64,000 nt of DNA from Dehalogenimonas sp. THU2 (GTDB lineage: Bacteria; Chloroflexota; Dehalococcoidia; Dehalococcoidales; Dehalococcoidaceae). The notes below the pieces were generated by a model. It worked only from the letters and a program-made list of their open reading frames with translations. It made no database searches and was not told where the DNA came from. Below are positions 34,801 through 41,781 of this stretch, piece by piece. The stretch covers positions 92,967 through 156,966 of the forward strand of contig NZ_JBDLLU010000003.1 of NCBI RefSeq assembly GCF_039749495.1, written 5' to 3'. Both the position numbers and the translations under genes were made by a program. Numbering within the stretch: the first letter of the stretch is position 1; each line of letters begins with the position of its first letter.

Positions 34801-36287
34801 TGGAATGGACTCGTTGGGAGTGTCGTCCATGGTATCAACTGGATGGCGCTGTTGGTGGGCTCATTGTTTACACTGAGGTGATTACAGATCGCATTCAAGA
34901 ACAGCAAACCCTGCGTCAATCAGAAGAAAAATACCGGTTACTGGCGGAAAATACTGAGTCTATCTCTTGGGAATATGATGTTGTAATAGACCGCTGGACC
35001 TATGTCGCTCCCCAGGTTCAGAGAATAATGGGATACAAACCAGAGGATTGGACAGATCTCAAATTCTGGACAGATCATATTCATGAAGATGATCGGAAGT
35101 GGGCCAGTCTATATTGTATGGAATGCACTAGAGCTGGGAAGCCTCATATCTTTGAATACCGTTTTATCAAAAAGGACGGGGGTGTGATCTGGTTACGGGA
35201 TGTGGTTAGTGTTGAGATGAAAGAAGACAATCCCATTAAGCTACGCGGGATTATGTTTGATGTAACCGGACATAAGCAGATGGAACAGTCGTTAGCTGAA
35301 GCCGCCGAGGAATGGAGTACTACTTTCGATTCCATAACCGATATGGTGGCCATCGTGGACAAAAATCATAAAATCACCAGAGTGAATCATGCCTTTGCCA
35401 GGGTGCTCGGTAAAAACCAGAGTGAATTGGTCGGTGAACCCTGCTACAAGGTCATTCATGGGATGAACCAACCCCATCCCATGTGCCCCCATGCCAGGAC
35501 ATTGGAAACCCGCCAAGTGGAAAGCAGTGAATATTTTGATAAAAAACTGGGTATATGGGTCGAGGCCAGTGCTTCCCCGATTTTTGATGATCAGGGGAAT
35601 TTGACCGGTTCTGTTCATATTATTCAGGATATTTCTTCCCGCAAAGAGGCGGAAGTCAAAGAACAACAGTTACGGAACAAAGCGGAGCTGTCCAGCCGGC
35701 TGGCGGCAGTCGGGGAGATGGCGGCGGGCATTGCCCACGAGATTAATAACCCGCTGACCGGGGTCATCGGGTTCTCTGAATTGCTGCTGGGCAGGGAGGA
35801 TTTACCTGAAGACATGAAAGTAGAGTTAAAGATCATTAATGATGGGTCTCAGCGGGTGAAGGATATTGTCAGGCGGATGCTGACCTTTGCCCGGCAGTCG
35901 AAGCCGGTTAGGAGTTCGGTTTCTATTGAGGAACTGCTGGATAACACACTGGAACTCAGAAACTACGTGATGAGGACAGCCAATATCGAAGTGGTCAGGG
36001 ATTATGCCCCGGATCTGCCCTGGGTTACGGCAGATGCCGGTCAATTGCAGCAGGTGTTCCTGAATATCATCGTCAATGCTGAATTTGCTATGAAGAAGGC
36101 TAATAGCAAAGGCGTATTGATCGTCAAAACGGAAAAGCGCGATGGTCATATTCGCGTTCTGATTACTGATGATGGGCCTGGCATGCCTGAAGAGGTAAAA
36201 AACAAACTCTTTCAACCGTTCTTTACTACTAAAGACCCGGGTGAGGGCACCGGTCTGGGGTTGGCCTTGTCCATGGGTATTATCTAG
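31875..36287 (+). CDS. Ten-PAS sensor histidine kinase, interrupted by an amber codon in the ATPase domain
   Basis: This very large soluble sensor has about ten tandem PAS domains (examples of cores: FANPAAMRLF, VNQAWLNGLGYS, FANPQAGQITGYS, SHAWEKVLGYK, VNHAFARVLGK), then HisKA with phospho-His1288 in GIAHEINNPL and an HATPase domain ending GTGLGLALSMGII. The next codon, 36285-36287, is TAG. The frame continues as EHGGSISVNTVMGNGT..., the exact missing end of the ATPase fold, and into a receiver domain. So the original gene ran to 36782 as a hybrid kinase of about 1635 residues. ATG at 31875 has AGGGTGG upstream; GTG at 31866 is possible. Confidence 0.9.
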   Translation: MTNEKSLNSDNQGLWGIINNDPDGKIIVDKKDIVLFANPAAMRLFEREAGKFVGHKFKYTAITGKDAEIEFLKKDGSVGRAEMRSSVATWQEQEVLLVSLRDITGRGWVEELLDRNATLSVVFESTPNIMMLVDEDGRVLDINRAGVEFAGRSKEELLGLLGGDVFNCLNSFHGKGCGKNAECADCPVRSRVMRTLETQEPIFNEEGEFEIERHGETVKLHILISTSLINISGGKQVLVTITDITERKTLEQTLRLEDQRYREFFMNSPFGYQSLDNEGRIKDVNQAWLNGLGYSREEVIGKWFGDFLAPEQADIFRERFPKFKAAGKTHAEFLMKHKDGSVTLEAIDGKVAYDLTGAFKHTHCVLQDVTEARRAEAIIQQSRQKYQALFESSGDAAFVHQPTPEGLPGVFLEVNQAACALLGYTKAELLKLGPRDIVVWEKAGVTPPDIMKRLETDKKVTMESAYRHKDGHEIPIEVVVHRFELLGKPAVLTLARDITARNKAEQQLKASEEKYRLLTEHIPSAITVLQNGKIVFANPQAGQITGYSSEELFELDIFNLVHPEDRNRVQEFLRLRIQGKEAPAAYSMRIIRKDGEIIWLRRRIVMIEWQDAPAVLALDTDITVRIKAEQLLMEKTNQLEQFFNSPIDLLSISDTAGHFIRLSHAWEKVLGYKLKELEGFLFLEFVHPDDIAATEEAMRLLMKQHQVVDFVNRYRHKDGSYRWILWNSSPVMDTVYSTALDITEQKEAEASLKQSAQELENRNTFIQMIIDQLPIGLAINNIADGRATYHNRKFEEIYGWSKEDITDIQTFFEKVYPDPVYRQAIISRVMTDIESGDPVRMQWGDIEITTKSGEKRVIFASNIPIPDQGIMVSTVRDVTAQKRAEKELIHTRDLMRYVIEHNTSGVAIHDKDLNYMYVSQRYLDEYKLTEQEIIGRHHYEVFPDLPDKWKLIHQRALTGDVVSANEDPYLRDDGSMEWTRWECRPWYQLDGAVGGLIVYTEVITDRIQEQQTLRQSEEKYRLLAENTESISWEYDVVIDRWTYVAPQVQRIMGYKPEDWTDLKFWTDHIHEDDRKWASLYCMECTRAGKPHIFEYRFIKKDGGVIWLRDVVSVEMKEDNPIKLRGIMFDVTGHKQMEQSLAEAAEEWSTTFDSITDMVAIVDKNHKITRVNHAFARVLGKNQSELVGEPCYKVIHGMNQPHPMCPHARTLETRQVESSEYFDKKLGIWVEASASPIFDDQGNLTGSVHIIQDISSRKEAEVKEQQLRNKAELSSRLAAVGEMAAGIAHEINNPLTGVIGFSELLLGREDLPEDMKVELKIINDGSQRVKDIVRRMLTFARQSKPVRSSVSIEELLDNTLELRNYVMRTANIEVVRDYAPDLPWVTADAGQLQQVFLNIIVNAEFAMKKANSKGVLIVKTEKRDGHIRVLITDDGPGMPEEVKNKLFQPFFTTKDPGEGTGLGLALSMGII
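36285..36287 (+). other. In-frame TAG separating kinase and receiver
   Basis: The TAG is in the same frame as both flanking coding segments and falls at codon 1471, where related kinases usually have Lys, Gln or Glu before EHGG. One base change from AAG, CAG or GAG would create it. Confidence 0.85.
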
Positions 36288-36320
36288 GAACACGGTGGCA
36301 GTATTTCAGTAAACACTGTT

Positions 36321-36782
36321 ATGGGAAATGGTACCACATTTATCGTTGAATTACCGATGATGCCCGTAGAAACAACCTCCGGGGTTGAGAATTATGAAAC
36401 TGAACCGGTTAATGTAACAAAAATAGCGAAAATCATGGTGGTGGATGATGAACGGTCGGTCGGGGCATTGATTAGAATTATCATGACCCGTCAGGGGCAT
36501 GAGGTGCAGGAGTGCTATAGTCCTCAGGAAGCTTTGGATAAGTTGATGGATAACACCTATGACGTTATCATTCTGGATATTCGGATGCCCGGTATGAGTG
36601 GTATCGAATTACTTGATGAGATCAAGGTGCGGTGGCCGGACATGGTTTCCAGGGTGCTGTTCATTACCGGCGATACATCAGACCTGTCAACCAGAACTTA
36701 TCTTAATACCTATAATATCCCCTATCTCAGCAAGCCTTTTGAACGACGGGAATTGGAAGAGAAGGTAAATGCCTTATTATGA
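36321..36782 (+). CDS. Receiver domain, 3' part of the amber-split hybrid kinase
   Basis: The 153-codon frame is in phase with the kinase upstream. Its first residues (MGNGTTFIVELPMM) are the last strand of the HATPase fold, not a natural start, and no ribosome site precedes the ATG. After a linker comes a full receiver domain: acidic pair in VVDDE, phosphoacceptor Asp in IILDIRMPG (residue 1568 of the fused protein), Thr in LFITGD and Lys in LSKPF. If made at all, it needs stop-codon readthrough or re-initiation. It overlaps the next gene by 4 bases (ATGA). Confidence 0.85.
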   Translation: MGNGTTFIVELPMMPVETTSGVENYETEPVNVTKIAKIMVVDDERSVGALIRIIMTRQGHEVQECYSPQEALDKLMDNTYDVIILDIRMPGMSGIELLDEIKVRWPDMVSRVLFITGDTSDLSTRTYLNTYNIPYLSKPFERRELEEKVNALL

Positions 36783-37680
36783 TACAGGCAGAGTTGTATA
36801 AAAACTTGTTAGACAACCTGAGTGAAGGCGTCTATTTTGTTGATTGCGACAAAAGAATCTCCTATTGGAATAAGGCTGCTACAGAGCTGACCGGGAGGGC
36901 AGAAGATGAAGTCATGGGCTTCAAATGCGCCGACAATATCCTGGTCCACACCGACGACCAGGGAACCCGCCTTTGTCTGAACGGTGTCCGCTGACCGCCA
37001 CGATGACTGATGGTAAGCCCCATGAAGCCTCCGTATTCATGCTTCACCGGGACGGACACCGCGTGCCGGTTACGGTAAAGGTGATGCCGATACGTGATGA
37101 AGAAGGGAAAATAATCGGTGGTATTGAGACTTTTACCGATAATTCAAAGAATTTTCAGCTTCAGGAACAAATTGCTGAACTGGAAAAGCTGTCTCTTATC
37201 GACGAACTGACCCGTTCTGGTAATCGGCGTTATGCCAATATTACCCTTGATACCAAGTTTAATGAGTTTAATCGTTATGATTGGCCTTTCGGTGTTATCC
37301 TGTTTGATATTGATAACTTCAAGGCGGTAAATGACAACTACGGTCATGATATTGGTGATGACGTTCTGAAGATGGTTGCCCGGACGATCATGGCTAACAT
37401 CCGTAGCCCCCAATCGTTATTCTTCCGGTGGGGCGGCGAGGAGTTTGTTATCCTGGGCACTAATGTGAATGCCCTGCAGCTTTACGATATCGCGGAGCGG
37501 ATGCGGAATCTGGTAGCCAGCTCTATGTTGACGCAAAAAGGCCGGGAATTGAGTGTCACAGTATCTGCCGGGGTAACCGTGGCCCAACCCGGCGATAATT
37601 CTGAGACCATCATGCGCAGGGCTGATGAACTCATGTATCTCAGCAAAAAGACAGGTAAAAACCGAAGTAGCGTTGGTTAG
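36779..37680 (+). pseudogene. PAS-diguanylate cyclase with a one-base frameshift
   Basis: The first part (36779-36994) encodes a PAS start, MIQAELYKNLLDNLSEGVYF..., ending in a premature TGA. The continuation lies one frame back from about 36985: CPLTATMTDGKPHEASVF, the rest of the PAS domain, and a GGDEF domain with the active-site signature RWGGEEFVILG. Adding one base near 36983-36985 (AAC GGT TGT CCG instead of AACGGTGTCCG) restores a 300-residue protein. Diguanylate cyclases make the second messenger c-di-GMP. A later start could still make a GGDEF-only product. The upstream overlap implies co-expression with the hybrid kinase. Confidence 0.85.
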
Positions 37681-37701
37681 GTGGTGTGTGAAGGGAGGAC
37701 A

Positions 37702-37836
37702 GTGGAAGATTTCGTTTCCTCCCGTACCGACGCCATTTTTACCCACGGTTTCTGCTCTAGCTGTGTCAGGAAGCTATATCCAGAATATGCTGAAGAAGTA
37801 CTGAAGGAATCCAGCGACGATACCGGAAAGCGATGA
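37702..37836 (+). CDS. Short peptide with THGFCSSCxxxLYPEY motif
   Basis: A 44-codon frame (or 51 from GTG 37681) encodes a peptide whose core THGFCSSCVRKLYPEYAEE matches the final segment of a cysteine-containing tail found at the C-terminus of many PAS sensor kinases (form SHGICPxCxxxLYP). The first half of that tail, with its own CxxC, is missing. It follows the cyclase by a few bases and may be a detached remnant. The start codon is uncertain: GGGAGG is too close to GTG 37702. Confidence 0.4.
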   Translation: MEDFVSSRTDAIFTHGFCSSCVRKLYPEYAEEVLKESSDDTGKR

Positions 37837-37883
37837 TGGTATTCATTGGCAGGAGATCGGTCGTTGATGATGTTTGAGTAGAT

Positions 37884-37920
37884 GTGCCCCCTCACCTAAC
37901 CTCTCCCCGTTGGGGAGAGG
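37884..37920. repeat. Dispersed hairpin repeat, copy 2
   Basis: These 37 bases are identical to 26136-26172, including the CCTCTCCCC-GTT-GGGGAGAGG hairpin. The spacer 37837-38011 has no gene. Confidence 0.75.
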
Positions 37921-38011
37921 GATTTGGAGTGAGATTTGTTCCATGACATGTTCAACTTCGCCCGCCGCGGGCTTTAACTCTCCTATCGGTGGAGGGATTT
38001 CAGGAAGGCCG

Positions 38012-38959
38012 CTACGAATCCTGCTGGAACATGGCGCCGACGGACAGGCCGGTGTGGATCCGGTGGATGGCTTCGCCGAGGAGGGGGGCCATGGGCAGGA
38101 CGGTGATCTTGTCTAGGTGTTTTTCCGGCGGTACCGGGACGGTATCGGTGACGATGACCTCTTTCACCGGGGAAGCGGCAATGCGTTCGATGGCCGGGCC
38201 GGAGAAGATGGGGTGGGTGCAGCAAGAGTAGACCTCGGTGGCGCCATTGGACAGCAGCGTCTGCACCGAGTTGACCAGGGATCCGGCGGTGTCTATCTCG
38301 TCATCGACGGTCAGGGCGATGCGGCCTTTGACATCACCGATGATGTTTAATGTTTCGGTGCGGTCCTCGTTGCCCATGCGGCGTTTTTCGATGATGGCCA
38401 GCGGGGCGTCCAGGCGGGCGGCGAAGTCGCGGGCCCGCTTGGAGATGCCGATATCGGTAGCCACGACGACCAGGTTCTCCAGGTTCTTCTTTTTGATGTA
38501 GTTGGTCAACAGGTTGATGGCCGAAAGCTCATCGACCGGGATATTGAAGAAACCCTGGATCTGGGCGGCGTGCAAATCTACCGTCAGGACGCGGTTGGCG
38601 CCCGCCACGGTGATGAGATCGGCGATGAGACGGGCGGTGATGGGCACCCGCGGCTGGTCTTTTTTATCGGTGCGGCCGTAACCGTAATAGGGAATGACGG
38701 CGGTGATGCGGCCGGCGGAGGCCCGTTTCAGGGCGTCGATCATGATCATGGTCTCCATGATGCTCTGGTTGACCGGCGTGGTGAACGGCTGGATGAGGAA
38801 AGTATCCCGGTTGCGAACGTTATCCATGATGCGGACGAAGATGTTTTCGTTGGAGAACTGAAAGACCTGGCAGTTGCCCAGGGGTATGCCAAGGTATTCC
38901 ACCACGGCGCGGGCCAGCGCGGGGTTGGCATTGCCGGTAAAGACCTTCATTTCATCCAT
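38012..38959 (-). CDS. prs: Ribose-phosphate pyrophosphokinase
   Basis: Prs makes PRPP for nucleotide, histidine and cobamide pathways. The 315-residue protein has the hallmark regions: FSNENIFVRI near the N-terminus, the ATP loop with YGYGRTDKKDQPRVPITARL, the PRPP-binding VLTVDLHAAQIQGFF signature (about 126-140) and the DDEIDTAGSL PRPP loop (about 217-226). Two Met codons (1 and 4) are possible starts. It lies about 120 bases downstream of glyA in the same direction. Confidence 0.96.
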   Translation of the reverse strand: MDEMKVFTGNANPALARAVVEYLGIPLGNCQVFQFSNENIFVRIMDNVRNRDTFLIQPFTTPVNQSIMETMIMIDALKRASAGRITAVIPYYGYGRTDKKDQPRVPITARLIADLITVAGANRVLTVDLHAAQIQGFFNIPVDELSAINLLTNYIKKKNLENLVVVATDIGISKRARDFAARLDAPLAIIEKRRMGNEDRTETLNIIGDVKGRIALTVDDEIDTAGSLVNSVQTLLSNGATEVYSCCTHPIFSGPAIERIAASPVKEVIVTDTVPVPPEKHLDKITVLPMAPLLGEAIHRIHTGLSVGAMFQQDS

Positions 38960-38961
38960 GG

Positions 38962-39075
38962 CTTCGGTTCCCTCGAAATTCTAAATTCTAAGCACCAAAT
39001 TCCAAACAATATCAAAACTTCAAAATCCTAAAATCCCCAAACCCTAGGGGCTGCTAATTTCAAATTTCGATTCTC
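38962..39075. repeat. AT-rich spacer related to a dispersed intergenic element
   Basis: The spacer between prs and glyA contains AAATTCTAAATTCTAAGCAC and related A-rich words. A similar reverse-complement style segment (TTTGAATTTGGTAATTGGAG) lies at 55935-55985. Such words recur between genes of many bacteria. Confidence 0.4.
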
Positions 39076-39083
39076 GATTTGAC

Positions 39084-40331
39084 CTAATCGGTAATTCCCG
39101 GCACCGGGAACTTGGCGGTCAGATCCTTGACCTCTGCGGCGATGCGGGTTTCTATGGCGGCGTCGCCGAAGTTCTTGATGACCTCCTCGATCCAGCCGGC
39201 GATTTTGACCATTTCCGGCTCGCCGAAGCCGCGGCTGGTCACCGCGGGCGTACCCAACCGCATGCCGTTGGGTGCGGTGGCCTTCTGACCGACGATGAAA
39301 GGCACGGTGTTGCGGTTGACCACGATATTGCAGCGCCCCAGCGCTTCTTCCGCGTCCTTGCCGTTGACGCCGGCGGCGGTGAGATCCAACAGCACCAGGT
39401 GATTATCGGTGCCGCCGGAAACGAGCCGGAAGCCGAACTTCTCCAGTTCCCGCGCCAGGGTCTTGGCGTTTTGCAGCACCTGAGTAGCGTAATCAACGAA
39501 TTCCGGCATGGCGGCTTCGCGGAAAGCGACGGCTTTACCGGCCAGAACGTGCATCAACGGACCGCCCTGGATGCCGGGGAAGATGGCGGAGTCGATAGCG
39601 TGGGCGTATTCCTCTTTGCACAGGATGAAACCGCCGCGTGGGCCGCGGAGGGTCTTGTGGGTGGTGGAACTCACGATATCGGCGAAGGGGACGGGTGAGG
39701 GATGCACCCCGGCGGCCACCAGGCCGGCGATGTGGGCGATATCGACGATCATCTTGGCGCCGACACCGTCGCAGATGTGGCGGATGCGTTCGAAATCGAT
39801 GACCCGCGGGTAGGCGGAGGCGCCGGCCATGATGACCTTGGGCTGGCATTCGGCGGCCAGTCGCTCCATCTCTTTATAATCGATACGCTCGGTCTCCTGG
39901 TCCAGGCCGTAGGCTACCACGTTATACATCTTCCCGGTGAAGTTGGCCTTGGCGCCGTGGGTCAGGTGACCGCCGTGCGACAGGCTCATGCCCATGATAG
40001 TATCGCCGGGCTTGATGAGAGCGAAGTAGGCCGCCATATTGGCCTGGGCGCCGGAGTGGGGCTGGACGTTGGCGTGTTCCGCCCGGAAAAGCTCCTTGGC
40101 CCGGTCGATGGCGATGGATTCGATGGTGTCCATATTGTGGCAGCCGCCGTAGTAGCGCTTGCCGGGATAACCCTCGGCGTACTTGTTGGTCAAAGAAGAT
40201 CCCTGCGCCTGGAGGATGGCGCGGGAGGCATAGTTCTCAGAGGCGATGAGGTTGATGGTTTCCTGCTGCCGCGTATCCTCGGCGGCGATGGCGCTATAAA
40301 TGGCGGGGTCGTCAAAACGCAGTCTGGTCAT
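39084..40331 (-). CDS. glyA: Serine hydroxymethyltransferase
   Basis: GlyA converts serine and THF to glycine and methylene-THF, feeding the same folate pool as FolD. The 415-residue PLP enzyme shows the substrate region [18 protein letters not shown] (about 46-63) and the PLP-lysine site in [15 protein letters not shown] (about 220-234). ATG at 40331 follows AGGAAAGG. Its leader has an extended -10 promoter and a 14-bp palindrome. Confidence 0.96.
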   Translation of the reverse strand: MTRLRFDDPAIYSAIAAEDTRQQETINLIASENYASRAILQAQGSSLTNKYAEGYPGKRYYGGCHNMDTIESIAIDRAKELFRAEHANVQPHSGAQANMAAYFALIKPGDTIMGMSLSHGGHLTHGAKANFTGKMYNVVAYGLDQETERIDYKEMERLAAECQPKVIMAGASAYPRVIDFERIRHICDGVGAKMIVDIAHIAGLVAAGVHPSPVPFADIVSSTTHKTLRGPRGGFILCKEEYAHAIDSAIFPGIQGGPLMHVLAGKAVAFREAAMPEFVDYATQVLQNAKTLARELEKFGFRLVSGGTDNHLVLLDLTAAGVNGKDAEEALGRCNIVVNRNTVPFIVGQKATAPNGMRLGTPAVTSRGFGEPEMVKIAGWIEEVIKNFGDAAIETRIAAEVKDLTAKFPVPGITD

Positions 40332-40355
40332 CTGGTCCTTTCCTCATATCCAAGC

Positions 40356-40369
40356 CGTTATCGATAACG
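40356..40369. promoter_or_regulatory. Palindrome in the glyA leader
   Basis: CGTTATCGATAACG is a perfect 14-bp palindrome, 25 bases before the glyA start and a few bases after the predicted transcription start. It could be an operator. Confidence 0.4.
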
Positions 40370-40387
40370 CGGCACAGGAACATACGC

Positions 40388-40396
40388 ATTATAGCA
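40388..40396 (-). promoter_or_regulatory. Extended -10 promoter of glyA
   Basis: TGCTATAAT on the minus strand is an extended -10 box, predicting a start near 40381. The -35 region is not conserved. Confidence 0.5.
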
Positions 40397-40485
40397 AAAG
40401 GGGTGGGGTGGGGGGTAGTATTGAACCGGAAGTCGAATAATTGGAAGAAGCCCCAAACTCTCTATCGGATACCGGGTCAACGGGG

Positions 40486-40491
40486 TATAAT
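40486..40491 (+). promoter_or_regulatory. -10 box immediately ahead of the pentapeptide gene
   Basis: A consensus TATAAT ends six bases before the ATG at 40498, so the predicted start of transcription coincides with the A of the ATG. The -35 region is weak. Confidence 0.4.
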
Positions 40492-40497
40492 ATTCTC

Positions 40498-41073
40498 ATG
40501 GGTTTTCCGAAAACAGCATATTACCGTGAGACATTTACCGGATTGTCGCTCTCGAATGAAACCATCACAGGAAGGGAATTCGACGAATGCGAATTCATCC
40601 GGTGCAGCTTTGTGGATTGCAAGTTCGAATCATGCAAATTCCTGAGTTGCCGGCTGGTGGAATGCGTAATCAGCGCGATCAAGCCGGTCAATTGCCGGTT
40701 TCGGGAAGTGAAATTCCTGAAATCCAAGGTCATCGGGTTCGATTGGACGAAGGCGATAGTTATCGAAGACCTGGAGTTTGATGGTTGCCAGATCAACTAT
40801 TCCAATTTCAGATTGTTGAAATTGCCCGGTATCAAGATCATCGACTGTGAAGCTAAAGAAGTCGATTTCATCGAAACCGACCTCACTAACGGTGTATTCA
40901 AGAAAACCGATCTGGAGAATAGCCAGTTTTTCAAGACGAATCTGACCGGCGCGGATTTCAGCAGCGCCCGGAACTATTCGATCGATGTCCGCAACAATAT
41001 CCTCAAGAAGACTAGGTTCTCCATGCCCGAAGCCCTGGCGCTGCTTGACGGGCTCGATATCATCATCGAATAG
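40498..41073 (+). CDS. Pentapeptide-repeat protein
   Basis: The 191-residue protein consists mainly of A(D/N)LXX-like five-residue repeats rich in Cys, for example FDECEFIRCSFVDCKFESCK and FLSCRLVECVI, and later DLTNGVFKKTDLENSQFF. These fold as a right-handed quadrilateral beta-helix. Some relatives (Qnr, MfpA) protect DNA gyrase, but nothing here proves that role. I favour the ATG at 40498 over TTG at 40441, because TATAAT lies between them; the mRNA would then be leaderless. Confidence 0.8.
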   Translation: MGFPKTAYYRETFTGLSLSNETITGREFDECEFIRCSFVDCKFESCKFLSCRLVECVISAIKPVNCRFREVKFLKSKVIGFDWTKAIVIEDLEFDGCQINYSNFRLLKLPGIKIIDCEAKEVDFIETDLTNGVFKKTDLENSQFFKTNLTGADFSSARNYSIDVRNNILKKTRFSMPEALALLDGLDIIIE

Positions 41074-41151
41074 TCTCAGCGCAGCCGAGTCTGCTCGATT
41101 GACTCAATCTCATCCTAGTGTTAATATGGCTTTGAATGACGCTTCAACGTA

Positions 41152-41781
41152 TTGCCTGTGGCTGACGCCGTAGCTCTCGAGGCATTAGCCGGGGAGATCC
41201 GGCGGTGCGAGCGGTGCGGACTCGCTAATGGACGTACCTGCGCCGTGCCTGGTGAAGGGAACCCTGGTTCAGAGATCATGTTCATCGGCGAGGCGCCGGG
41301 ATTCAATGAGGACCGTACCGGGCGGCCGTTCTGCGGCGCGGCAGGGACGTTTTTAACTCAACTTATTGAATCGATCGGGCTCAAGCGTGAAGACGTCTAT
41401 ATCACCAATATCGTAAAGAGCCGGCCGCCGGGGAACCGTGACCCGCTGCCGGAGGAAATAGCTGCCTGCAAGCCCTGGCTGGATAAGCAACTGGAGATCA
41501 TCAAACCGAAAGTCATCGTCACGCTGGGCAGATTTTCGATGTCGAGGTTCTTTCCCAGGAAGACGATAAGCCGCATCCACGGCCAGTCCGAAAAATGCGG
41601 GGATTATACCTGCTTTGCCATGTATCATCCGGCGGCGGCGCTGCACCAGGGCAGTTTAAGAGCAACTATTATAGCCGATATGGCCAGGTTACCAAATATA
41701 CTCGAGGAATTAAAAAAACGTGAACAACCAATCCCAACCCGGCCGCCGGAACCGGCAGCCAGCCAACTCAGTTTCTTCTGA
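41152..41781 (+). CDS. Type-4 (Fe-S) uracil-DNA glycosylase
   Basis: The protein (209 residues) removes uracil from DNA. It has the active-site motif GEAPGFNEDRTGRPFCG (about 47-63), the second motif MYHPAAALH, and cysteines for the 4Fe-4S cluster (CERC near residue 20, ACKPW, and C in EKCGDYTC). The start could be TTG 41152 or GTG 41158; neither has a strong ribosome site. Its last 62 bases overlap the start of the RNase J gene in another frame. Confidence 0.9.
   Translation: MPVADAVALEALAGEIRRCERCGLANGRTCAVPGEGNPGSEIMFIGEAPGFNEDRTGRPFCGAAGTFLTQLIESIGLKREDVYITNIVKSRPPGNRDPLPEEIAACKPWLDKQLEIIKPKVIVTLGRFSMSRFFPRKTISRIHGQSEKCGDYTCFAMYHPAAALHQGSLRATIIADMARLPNILEELKKREQPIPTRPPEPAASQLSFF

Noticed and set aside
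36285..36287. Pyrrolysine or general amber recoding in this organism
   Set aside because: TAG is the normal stop of cobS, cobC, cobU, ruvA and the RNase J gene here, and no suppressor system is visible; a local mutation or error is simpler.
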